DNA of 12,862 bases from Fodinibius sp051746985 (lineage in GTDB: Bacteria; Bacteroidota; Rhodothermia; Balneolales; Balneolaceae), in NCBI GenBank assembly GCA_051746985.1, contig JBNJFP010000054.1:1-12862 (forward strand). Direction: 5' to 3'. The stretch's first letter is position 1. Every line of letters begins with the position of its first letter. The translations under genes and the position numbers were made by a program. Below, in pieces: positions 1 to 6,161 of the stretch. The notes below the pieces were generated by a model that was given only the letters and a program-made list of their open reading frames with translations, ran no database searches and was not told where the DNA came from.

Positions 1-355
1 CACCGTTAGCAAATTCTTGGAATTTATCGTTCCCAATACCGGGCACATCCGCTTTGGTAATCAATTTAATTCCTGTGATGGCCGGACCGTCATCGGTAAG
101 ATCAAATGTTACTTCAGCACGGGTATTAATAGATTGCGGGTCATAGCCTGCTTCAGATAATTCCAGCGACAATGCCATCGAAAAACATCCGGCATGGGCT
201 GCTCCAATAAGTTCTTCGGGATTTGTTCCATCTCCATTTTCAAACCGTGAAGCGAATGAATATTTTCCTTTATAGGAACCGCTTTCCAGTTCCATTGATC
301 CATTTCCGTTTTTTAGATCTCCATTCCATTGTGCATTTGCTTTACGTGTTGGCAT
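1..355 (-). CDS. osmC: OsmC-type peroxiredoxin, C-terminus beyond window edge
   Basis: This is the N-terminal 118 residues of an OsmC-family protein, which detoxifies organic hydroperoxides in the cytoplasm with two cysteines. The family signature is clear: GTNPEELIGAAHAGCFSMAL at about residues 43-62, with the peroxidatic cysteine at residue 57, followed by an SINTRAEV strand and a VPGI motif near residue 104. The match to E. coli OsmC as I remember it is close and nearly gap-free. The second, resolving cysteine would lie past the left edge, so activity cannot be confirmed here. The ATG at 355 is the natural start and lies 13 bp after the stop of the upstream membrane protein gene, so it is probably the last visible gene of the leftward operon. 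A link to oxidative or nitrosative stress is inferred from its neighbours. Confidence 0.93.
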   Translation of the reverse strand, partial: MPTRKANAQWNGDLKNGNGSMELESGSYKGKYSFASRFENGDGTNPEELIGAAHAGCFSMALSLELSEAGYDPQSINTRAEVTFDLTDDGPAITGIKLITKADVPGIGNDKFQEFANG

Positions 356-368
356 AATACTGTATTAC

Positions 369-1478
369 TTAAGATTGTATTTTTGTTGATATTGTTACAA
401 ATTTCTGAGTATAAATTTCTTTAGTCAGCTGGTATAACACACCTCCTAAAAACAGGAGAATAGCTACTACATTTCCATAGCTTCCGATAATACGTACTTG
501 GACAAACCCCATCATATCACCGATTATTCGGACAAACAGAAAGCTGTGAAGCAGTATAAGCGGCAGGTAAAAGTAAGCGTGCCATGGTACCAGTATGCCT
601 GATAGTGATGGAATAATGACCGAAGCGTGGGCGAAAATCATGCTGAAGACAAATCCCACAAACAATATGTGCAGCAGTCCATCGTAAATGGGTCCGGCTA
701 TAGGAAGGCCATACCACAAACCAAAAAGACCGGCAAGAATAAGCCAGCCGTAGCCCGTAAGCAAGCAGATAGCGCTATATTTTGTCCATTCGATAGATCT
801 AATAGTTTTTCTGGCAATGTCGTACCGGATGAGCCAGCCCGCAATACCGATGAGTAGGAGTGAAGCTATACTCCAGCCAATGGTGCGGTCAATATGAGTA
901 ATGACTAAAGCTGCCAACCATCCCACAATGAGTGTAGTAAAAATGTGTTGAGCTCGTTTGGGGGGACGCATGATGCGGTTGAGTTCCAGGCGTTCCCCAA
1001 AAATAGTGAGCATGGGAAAGGCCGCCCACCACCCAACGATCGAGTAAATTGGACTGCCGGAGACAAACAGCACGTTACCAAATAACAGGGAAACGGCACT
1101 CAGCGCCATAATTAAGTGATAGATTTTGGGCTGCAGGTAGTACAGGTAAACCATAACGAGCGCAAGTCCAACCGATCCCAGGATCAAGGCAAAATTAGAT
1201 GGGCCGGAAAATCCGGCAAGCAACAGGATGGTTGAGGCGGCTATAAATACCGGGGCGGCATAGGCCCACTTTTTTTCGAGAGCAGCCGCCCGTTCAAGGC
1301 CGATTAGGGTTCCCAAGAATCCATTTATCATGAGCGGTCCGTGAGCAATGGGCGATACTGGCGGATAAATGGAAGAGAGCAATCCCAAGCGGACTAAGCC
1401 GGAATACAAGCCGGTAAGCAAGTCTACTGCCGCTAACATTAGCAATCCCACAAGTACAGAAGTTGGTACTTTGTTCAT
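369..1478 (-). CDS. NnrS-like polytopic membrane protein of an uncharacterised family
   Basis: A 369-residue protein that is almost entirely hydrophobic, with about 11-12 predicted membrane helices. Conserved-looking blocks are HGPLMINGFLGTLIGLERA at residues 46-64, FGERLEL at 160-166, a YDxxLHxLFVGFVFSMIFAHA stretch at 265-285, and LLHSFLFVRIIGD at 309-321. Histidines 46, 121, 270, 284, 300 and 311 lie in or beside helices, as in NnrS and heme-copper-oxidase-like proteins that bind heme or metal. I recognise it as a widespread but uncharacterised family; the NnrS resemblance is in architecture, not a firm homology call. NnrS proteins protect against NO stress in denitrifiers. Its start lies 14 bp after the stop of the Fe-S assembly gene, and OsmC follows 13 bp later, so the genes are probably co-transcribed. 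A role in nitrosative stress is inferred from context. Confidence 0.75.
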   Translation of the reverse strand: MNKVPTSVLVGLLMLAAVDLLTGLYSGLVRLGLLSSIYPPVSPIAHGPLMINGFLGTLIGLERAAALEKKWAYAAPVFIAASTILLLAGFSGPSNFALILGSVGLALVMVYLYYLQPKIYHLIMALSAVSLLFGNVLFVSGSPIYSIVGWWAAFPMLTIFGERLELNRIMRPPKRAQHIFTTLIVGWLAALVITHIDRTIGWSIASLLLIGIAGWLIRYDIARKTIRSIEWTKYSAICLLTGYGWLILAGLFGLWYGLPIAGPIYDGLLHILFVGFVFSMIFAHASVIIPSLSGILVPWHAYFYLPLILLHSFLFVRIIGDMMGFVQVRIIGSYGNVVAILLFLGGVLYQLTKEIYTQKFVTISTKIQS

Positions 1479-1492
1479 ATCTAAAAATCTAT

Positions 1493-1825
1493 TTATGTAC
1501 GCTGTTGGGGAGGTGGGTGTGCAAAAAACTCCACATCATCCTTCTTAATCATATCCACGTTCCACTCTGGCTCCCAAACCAGTTTTGTCTCGTATTTCTC
1601 AATTTCATCTATGGATTCCAGCGTTTTTTCGATCTCTTGCTGTAGGTATCGGCGCATGGGACAGCCCGGCGTGGTGACGGTATATTCAAGTACTACCTTG
1701 CCATCGTCAAACAAGATGTTATACACCAGTCCCAAATCCACAATGTTTACACCCAGCTCGGGATCAATGACATCGCGGAGTTGCCGGACTATCTCACGCT
1801 TATCTATAGAGGTATAATCCATCAT
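1493..1825 (-). CDS. MIP18/DUF59 family iron-sulfur cluster assembly factor
   Basis: A 110-residue cytoplasmic protein of the MIP18 (DUF59, SufT/PaaD-like) family, which helps mature Fe-S proteins. The family core is visible: VIDPELGVNIVDLGLVYNI at residues 19-37, then a VTTPGCPMRR motif near residues 50-59 with the conserved cysteine (Cys55), and a VWEPEWN motif at 83-89. The length is normal for single-domain members. The gene begins with two consecutive ATG codons (1825 and 1822), and I take the outer one. It lies 3 bp after the stop of the ferredoxin remnant and 14 bp before the membrane protein gene. Placement opposite a RIC-like gene and an Fe-S regulator suggests it helps rebuild clusters damaged by NO. 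That is inference; the family assignment is firm. Confidence 0.92.
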   Translation of the reverse strand: MMDYTSIDKREIVRQLRDVIDPELGVNIVDLGLVYNILFDDGKVVLEYTVTTPGCPMRRYLQQEIEKTLESIDEIEKYETKLVWEPEWNVDMIKKDDVEFFAHPPPQQRT

Positions 1826-1828
1826 TTG

Positions 1829-1985
1829 TTATTCAGCGGTTTTACCGATATGTACATTGCAATCGATACACTCAATGGGATCGATGACCAGAAATTGGGA
1901 CCTTCCCGAAAGGCGTCAACCGGACAAACGGCCGCGCAGTTGGTGTGTTTGCACTGGATGCATGGTCGGCTGCCACGTAAGCTAT
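1829..1985 (-). pseudogene. Decayed 7Fe/bacterial-type ferredoxin gene
   Basis: Reading leftward, two frames together spell a bacterial ferredoxin. The AYV start lies in one frame. The cluster-binding segment CIQCKHTNCAAVCPVD, followed by FREGPNF, lies in a second. LVIDPIECIDCN then appears in a third, ending in a TAA at 1829-1831. The expected start codon reads ATA (1983-1985) instead of ATG. One base appears missing just before the first cysteine codon and one more between the PNF and LVID codons. After ECIDCN the second cluster motif (CxxxCP) is absent and only eight codons remain. With two bases restored the remnant would be 53 codons including the stop, short for a ferredoxin. It abuts the MIP18 gene as an operon member would. 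No single frame encodes a working protein. Confidence 0.8.
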
Positions 1986-2138
1986 AAGCAAAAAAATGTA
2001 CCCGTTATTGATTGTTCACTTCAAAGGTAGGGGCTGTAAAAATTAATATCAACACTAAAAACGGTTTAAACCAATTTTATTGATTTATCATATCATTCTC
2101 CTTACCTTAATTAACGCAGAACCGAAACCCGCCAAAGC
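1986..2138. promoter_or_regulatory. Divergent promoter region between the two stress operons
   Basis: This AT-rich stretch of about 150 bp separates the leftward ferredoxin/MIP18/membrane protein/OsmC operon from the rightward RIC-like/regulator operon, so it should hold both promoters. It contains a perfect 10-bp palindrome, GGTTTAAACC, at 2063-2072, and several TA-rich runs. I could not assign a convincing -35/-10 pair, a Bacteroidota-type -33/-7 pair, or a symmetric FNR box. Placement and the palindrome are seen; promoter function is inferred. Confidence 0.45.
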
Positions 2139-2906
2139 ATGGTGATTATGAAACAGGTAAAAGAACGAGAAGAACTAACGCCCGATGCAACGATTCAACA
2201 GATCGTTGACGCATATGATGAGGCTGATAAGTTGTTGGCTTCAATAGGCCTGCAACCATCGCAGCACCGAGAAGAAACTCTGCGATCTGTTTGCCAACAG
2301 CGGAAGTGGAGCGAAGTTGAAGTGCTTAACTGGGTTAAAAAACATACAAACGGATCCAATCCTATACCCCAGAATGAAAATAGCGAGGCAATTCCAGCTA
2401 ATGAGGAATCTCTAAAAAAATGTTCTGAGTATCTGAAAGAAAAGTACATTACTCCGGTAGATAATTTACTGGATGAGATTGAACAGAATTTTCTGCGTGT
2501 ACACAAGATTCACGGTAACCAGTACACGTGGCTAAAAAATATGCATTGGCATTATGAGAAGTTCAGCGAAGCGCTGCAGATGTATCATCGTTTTGAGCGA
2601 GAGACGTTCTTACCAGCGGCCCAAAATCTAAATTCTAGTCGTCCTGCTACCATCACGCACGGAATGATAAAACGCCTGGAGAAATGCTTTTCGGTTATTG
2701 AGCGGGATCAGGAGCGGCTAAAGAGACTGATCGATAAGATCAGAAAAAAGGGGAATGATTTTCAAAATCCCCCGGGCGCTTGTTCTACGCTCTGTATTTT
2801 GAATGAAAATTTTAAACTCTTGCAAGAGAGGTTAGAAGCACAGTTCAACTTTGAGAGCAAACAGTTAATACCAAGGATTGAGCATGAACTTGGCAAAGCA
2901 AGCTGA
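2139..2906 (+). CDS. RIC/ScdA-like protein with eroded metal-binding sites
   Basis: A 255-residue cytoplasmic protein with the layout of RIC proteins (YtfE/ScdA/NorA), which repair Fe-S clusters damaged by NO using a di-iron hemerythrin-like centre. Residues 15-68 resemble the N-terminal DUF542/DUF1858-type helical domain, and residues about 92-250 the hemerythrin-like bundle. RIC landmarks remain: VHKIHGN at 121-127, FLP at 157-159, PPGACST at 211-217 and ES..LIPR at 239-246. However, the N-terminal CC motif is missing (LQPSQH). Against remembered YtfE, the ligand His of the YH, EHD and HxHLE motifs appear as Ile104, Arg189 and Gln235. It may therefore be a non-catalytic relative or sensor. 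ATG 2139 is used; ATG 2148 is also possible. It is probably co-transcribed with the regulator 34 bp downstream. Confidence 0.72.
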   Translation: MVIMKQVKEREELTPDATIQQIVDAYDEADKLLASIGLQPSQHREETLRSVCQQRKWSEVEVLNWVKKHTNGSNPIPQNENSEAIPANEESLKKCSEYLKEKYITPVDNLLDEIEQNFLRVHKIHGNQYTWLKNMHWHYEKFSEALQMYHRFERETFLPAAQNLNSSRPATITHGMIKRLEKCFSVIERDQERLKRLIDKIRKKGNDFQNPPGACSTLCILNENFKLLQERLEAQFNFESKQLIPRIEHELGKAS

Positions 2907-2940
2907 GTCTAACTTACGAAAGATAATCAAATACTGACTT

Positions 2941-3570
2941 ATGCTAACCGGTTCAAAAAAGGAAATTGTAGATCTGATAAAGCGAAAGGGCACCCTCTCA
3001 ATTGATGAAGCTGTAGAAGAGATTGAGCTGGCCAAAACCACACTTCGGGAACATTTTTTGCAGCTTGAACGTGACGGTTATGTAGATCGCGAATACGTTC
3101 GTTCGGGTCCCGGCCGTCCCAGTTTGCACTATCAGCTTACGGCCAAGGGGAATAGCTTGTACCCGTCTTCAGAGTCAAAACTGATTCGAAATATTATTCA
3201 CTACTTAAAGGAGAAAGGAAATGAACAGTTGGTAGAGGATTTTTTCGAGGACTTTTGGGATCAGCGTCAGAAGGAAGCCAAAAAGCGGATACAGGAAGCG
3301 GAGTCTGACGATATTGAAGAAAAGTTGAAAGTGCTGATGCAGATGCTGGAGGAGGAGGGATTCATGCCAGAATTTGAGGTGGGTAAAAGTGATCAATCAC
3401 TGACTGTGAAGGAATGCAACTGTCCTTTTAGTGAAGTAATCAAAGAAACGCGATTGCCGTGCAAGCTGGAGGCTATGTTTTACGAGAAAATTTTTGATTC
3501 AAAAGCTGAGCGAACCACCTATATCGCTGAGGGAGATCACGCTTGTACCTATGATATTGAAATGACATAG
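2941..3570 (+). CDS. SufR-like Fe-S cluster winged-helix transcriptional regulator
   Basis: A 209-residue DNA-binding regulator. Residues 5-75 form a winged helix-turn-helix, with a recognition helix around AKTTLREHFLQLERDGYV and a wing around RSGPGRPSLHYQLT. The C-terminal half carries cysteines at 159, 161, 174 and 202. Residues 161, 174 and 202 give C-x12-C-x27-C, ending in GDHACTY, which matches the cluster-binding end of SufR-type repressors as I know them. SufR proteins hold a [4Fe-4S] cluster and derepress Fe-S assembly genes when it is lost; related proteins respond to NO. Here it lies 34 bp after the RIC-like gene and touches the DUF488 gene directly (TAG then ATG). It is the only regulator in the window, so control of these operons and of nirK is a reasonable inference. 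Confidence 0.85.
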   Translation: MLTGSKKEIVDLIKRKGTLSIDEAVEEIELAKTTLREHFLQLERDGYVDREYVRSGPGRPSLHYQLTAKGNSLYPSSESKLIRNIIHYLKEKGNEQLVEDFFEDFWDQRQKEAKKRIQEAESDDIEEKLKVLMQMLEEEGFMPEFEVGKSDQSLTVKECNCPFSEVIKETRLPCKLEAMFYEKIFDSKAERTTYIAEGDHACTYDIEMT

Positions 3571-3950
3571 ATGGCTATTATGAACAGCCCATTTAAAACG
3601 AAACGTATTTACGAAGATTATTCCAAAGGGGACGGCTATCGCGTGTTGGTAGATCGGCTTTGGCCTCGGGGCGTATCCAAAGAAGAAGCCGGCTTGATGA
3701 ATGGTTCAAAGAGGTTGCACCCACCAACGAATTGCGCAAGTGGTTTGATCACGACCCCGATAAATTTGATGAATTTTCGAAGCGATATAAAGGAGAGCTG
3801 ACTGAGAGGGAGGAGCCGGTTGGTCATTTACTTAAAATTGCAGAAGAACAGAAAGTAACTCTCCTATATGCTGCCAAAGATGAAGAGTATAATCATGTCA
3901 ATGTGCTAAAGAATTTTTTTAGAAGAGCACAATACCTAAAACTTTATTGA
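3571..3950 (+). pseudogene. DUF488 family gene split by a one-base frameshift
   Basis: Two overlapping frames together encode one DUF488 protein of about 126 residues, normal for the family. The first 41 codons (3571-3693) give the N-terminal signature KRIYEDY...GYRVLVDRLWPRG. The rest, in the next frame from about 3694 to the stop at 3950, gives DEWFKEVAPTNELRKWFDHD, then VTLLYAAKDEEYNH. The join is at the GGC codon at 3691-3693, where one base appears missing, so the original probably continued AGLDEWF. In the present frame translation runs to 3801 and yields an unrelated tail. The gene begins directly after the regulator stop codon. DUF488 biochemistry is not established. Both parts are well conserved, so the break is recent or a sequence error. 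Confidence 0.85.
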
Positions 3951-3961
3951 TCGAAGTACGG

Positions 3962-3977
3962 ACGCAGCACGCTGCGT
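3962..3977. repeat. 16-bp perfect palindrome in the DUF488-DUF2249 gap
   Basis: ACGCAGC, a two-base centre, then GCTGCGT form a perfect inverted repeat in the 58-bp space between the frameshifted DUF488 gene and the DUF2249 gene. No T-run follows, so it is not a classical terminator. The GC-rich core resembles small dispersed palindromes I remember from Bacteroidota and cyanobacterial intergenic DNA, so it may be a repeat remnant. An operator is the alternative. Confidence 0.55.
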
Positions 3978-4008
3978 ATCAACAGTTAATAACTCAAATT
4001 AGACTCAC

Positions 4009-4755
4009 ATGCAGAAAGCAGAACAAGAACTTGATGTACGCTCGTTAATTCCCATTAAAAGACACGAAAAGCTGCTGAAGCTCTTTAAGGATTTGCCGGC
4101 GGGAGATAGTTTTGTCTTTACCAACGATCACGATCCCAAGCCGCTGTATTACGAATTTCGATCAATATATGGCGATGTCGTTGGATGGGAATACCTGCAG
4201 TGGGGTGGACAGGAGTGGAAAGTGCGCGTAACAAGAACGGAGCCATCACAGGGCAGGGAGTTCGAGGATATTTCTACCCTGATGGATTTACGGAAAGCAG
4301 ATCCCAAAGACTGGAAGTATGCCGTTTTTCACCGCTACGGGATGATGCTGAAAGGGGATACGATGGAAATCATTTCTGAAAAGGATCCGGAAGAAATCCG
4401 CAGGATTTTCAAAAAGAAATTCGACGGTGAATATACGTGGACCTATAAGAAAGATCTGCCGGGCGAATACGTCATTCATGTGACAAAAAAAGAAGAAACC
4501 GATCCCGCCCTCGAAGATGTATCCATTGTCAATTCATTTGACGTACGTCCTCATCCACCTGCCAAGCGACATGATATGGTCTTTGAGGCTTTTGATGAAC
4601 TAAAACCCGGCGAAGCATTTGTCTTTATCAACGATCACGATCCCAAGCCTTTGTACTACCAAATGGAGGCCGAAAGTGAGGAGTCGTTTAAATGGGAATA
4701 CCTTGAGACCATGCCCAAGGAGTGGAAGGTAAAAGTAATGAAGACGAAAGAGTAA
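4009..4755 (+). CDS. Protein with three DUF2249-type domains
   Basis: A 248-residue cytoplasmic protein built from repeated DUF2249-like units. Domain 1 (about 8-76) and domain 3 (about 177-246) share the pattern DVR...KRH...F..L..G..FVF.NDHDPKPLYY...WEYL...EWKV. The middle unit (about 100-160) is diverged: it lacks DHDPKPL but keeps MEI and YTWTYKK...GEYVIHVTK. DUF2249 domains occur beside hemerythrin/RIC proteins and in denitrification clusters; their biochemistry is poorly known, though the conserved His and Asp suggest metal or heme-related binding. At DNA level domains 1 and 3 share a 32-bp block with one mismatch (4111-4142 and 4618-4649), a sign of recent duplication or gene conversion. 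It follows the DUF488 gene by 58 bp and may have its own promoter. A role in nitrogen-oxide stress is inferred from context. Confidence 0.85.
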   Translation: MQKAEQELDVRSLIPIKRHEKLLKLFKDLPAGDSFVFTNDHDPKPLYYEFRSIYGDVVGWEYLQWGGQEWKVRVTRTEPSQGREFEDISTLMDLRKADPKDWKYAVFHRYGMMLKGDTMEIISEKDPEEIRRIFKKKFDGEYTWTYKKDLPGEYVIHVTKKEETDPALEDVSIVNSFDVRPHPPAKRHDMVFEAFDELKPGEAFVFINDHDPKPLYYQMEAESEESFKWEYLETMPKEWKVKVMKTKE

Positions 4756-4993
4756 GCTGTCAATCCATCAAAATGATACTATTGCGTTTCTGCAAAAACT
4801 GGCTTCGGAAGTATTGCATGTGTGCACTATGGGATTTTAGTCGGAGTTAGAATCTTCTATTCATATACTTATAACAGCATTTTCTAATTTTTTTAGGGGC
4901 TCCTAATGATTTGGCATGCTTGTTGTCCAGGTAGTATCTATAATAATAAAAGACAAAGTTGTCTTAATTCTTAATTAGCAAAAACACACTGCT
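4756..4993 (+). promoter_or_regulatory. Promoter region of the nirK operon with TATAAT box and dyad
   Basis: A 238-bp gap with no gene, directly upstream of nirK. A consensus-like TATAAT lies at 4939-4944. Immediately downstream is a perfect dyad, AAGACAA-AG-TTGTCTT, at 4950-4965, placed where a repressor would cover the start of transcription. A weaker near-palindrome, TTAGG-GGCT-CCTAA, lies at 4893-4906. No -35 box at standard 16-18 bp spacing from the TATAAT is convincing. The elements are seen; that they control nirK is inferred. Confidence 0.5.
4950..4965. promoter_or_regulatory. Candidate operator upstream of nirK
   Basis: Perfect 7-2-7 inverted repeat, AAGACAA-AG-TTGTCTT, 28 bp before the nirK ATG and 5 bp after a TATAAT. 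The two-base centre argues against an RNA hairpin and for a dimeric protein site. The SufR-like regulator encoded at 2941-3570 is the nearest candidate to bind it, but nothing in the sequence proves this pairing. Confidence 0.5.
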
Positions 4994-6127
4994 ATGAAAT
5001 CACTAAAACTTACATATATACTTATAATAGGATTGTTACTGACGGGGATTACGAACCTGAGCTATGCTCAAACGGATGAATATGAAATAGACGGGATGAC
5101 GTTTGGTATGCCCGAAGCTGAAGTGTTCACCGAAGATTATGACGGACCTCCCGTTGTAGGAGATCATCTAAGTATGCTGCCAAATTTGGAACCACTTGAT
5201 TATGAGGGCAACAAAACACACGATGTTCGCATCGATATCATCGCCCAGGAAATTGAAGTGGCTGATGGAGTAAAATACGAGGCTTGGACATTCGGTGGAA
5301 CGGTTCCCGGTCCGGTACTTCACGTTAAAGAGGGCGACCGTATTACCTTTACGATGAAAAATCGCTCGGATGAAGAAGTGACGATTACCGAACCTACCAA
5401 AGAGGGATCCCCCTTTATGCAGCAGGTAGCCGAAAATAATTTTATGAAGGCCAAAGAAGCTACCATGCCGATGCCGCACTCCATGGATTTCCACGCGGGA
5501 ACTGTTGCCAAAGATGACAAATGGCGAACGATTGGACCCGGTGAGTCGATCAAGTTTGACTGGGTTGCCAACTATGCCGGTTCGTATATCTATCACTGTG
5601 GTACGCCCAGCGTGTTGATGCACACGGCTATGGGACAACACGGCGTTGTGGTTGTTTCGCCTAAGGACGGTTATGACACAGATTATGAAGTAGACAAAGA
5701 ATATGTGGTCGTACAATCCGAATATTACTTGAAAAAAGGTTCCGGCGATCTTTTTCAGTATGATTTTGAAGCGGCACAGAACCGGAATCCATCGCACGTA
5801 GTATTTAACGGGCACCAAACGATTTTACACGATCAGCCGCTGAAAGCCAATGCCGGTGACCGTGTTCGATTGCACTTTTCGAATAATGGTCCCAGCGGAA
5901 CTTCGAGCTTTCATGTAATTGGAGGCATTTTCGACCGGGTATGGCTCGAAGGACATCCTTTCAACGAAATGCGCGGAATGCAGACAGTGCTACTTGGTGC
6001 ATCCAGCTCGGCAACTATCGACATGATCGTGCCTGAAGAAGGAAAATATATCTTGATTGATCACGAGTTCGCTGATGCGGAAAAAGGTGCGACAGGTACC
6101 CTGAAAGCGGGTCCACGCGAGAAGTAA
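4994..6127 (+). CDS. nirK: Copper-containing nitrite reductase NirK
   Basis: Periplasmic enzyme reducing nitrite to NO. A Sec signal peptide covers residues 1 to about 25 (LSYA then Q). Two cupredoxin domains follow, about 75-225 and 235-372. Type-1 copper ligands are His162, Cys202 and His210. Type-2 ligands are His167, His201 and His357, in PHSMDFH, YHC and LIDHEFAD. Catalytic Asp165 and His307 (SFHVIG) are present, so the active site looks complete. Oddly, the axial type-1 position five residues after His210 is Gln215, not Met; a Met at 213 lies two residues earlier. About 25 extra residues sit between MKNRS and MPMPHSMDFH compared with classical NirK. It opens the five-gene copper operon, with the NirV-like gene 34 bp downstream. 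A non-nitrite multicopper oxidase of this fold is possible, but ligands and neighbours favour NirK. Confidence 0.9.
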   Translation: MKSLKLTYILIIGLLLTGITNLSYAQTDEYEIDGMTFGMPEAEVFTEDYDGPPVVGDHLSMLPNLEPLDYEGNKTHDVRIDIIAQEIEVADGVKYEAWTFGGTVPGPVLHVKEGDRITFTMKNRSDEEVTITEPTKEGSPFMQQVAENNFMKAKEATMPMPHSMDFHAGTVAKDDKWRTIGPGESIKFDWVANYAGSYIYHCGTPSVLMHTAMGQHGVVVVSPKDGYDTDYEVDKEYVVVQSEYYLKKGSGDLFQYDFEAAQNRNPSHVVFNGHQTILHDQPLKANAGDRVRLHFSNNGPSGTSSFHVIGGIFDRVWLEGHPFNEMRGMQTVLLGASSSATIDMIVPEEGKYILIDHEFADAEKGATGTLKAGPREK

Positions 6128-6161
6128 ATCCATAAACACCAATTAATAGAAATTTATTGAA

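Noticed and set aside
2000..2100. Possible FNR/NnrR boxes (TTGAT half-sites) in the divergent promoter
   Set aside because: Half-sites occur (for example near 2080) but none has a matching second half at the right spacing.
2195..2506. Leftward open frame of 103 codons opposite the RIC-like gene
   Set aside because: Ser/Cys-rich translation typical of a shadow frame; the sense strand carries clear RIC motifs.
3962..3977. Terminator for the RIC-like/regulator/DUF488 group
   Set aside because: The palindrome has a two-base centre, which cannot form a normal loop, and no T-run follows.
5168..5818. Long antisense open frame (216 codons) opposite nirK
   Set aside because: It lies wholly inside the strongly supported nirK gene; its translation has no recognisable motif and reflects codon bias of the sense strand.
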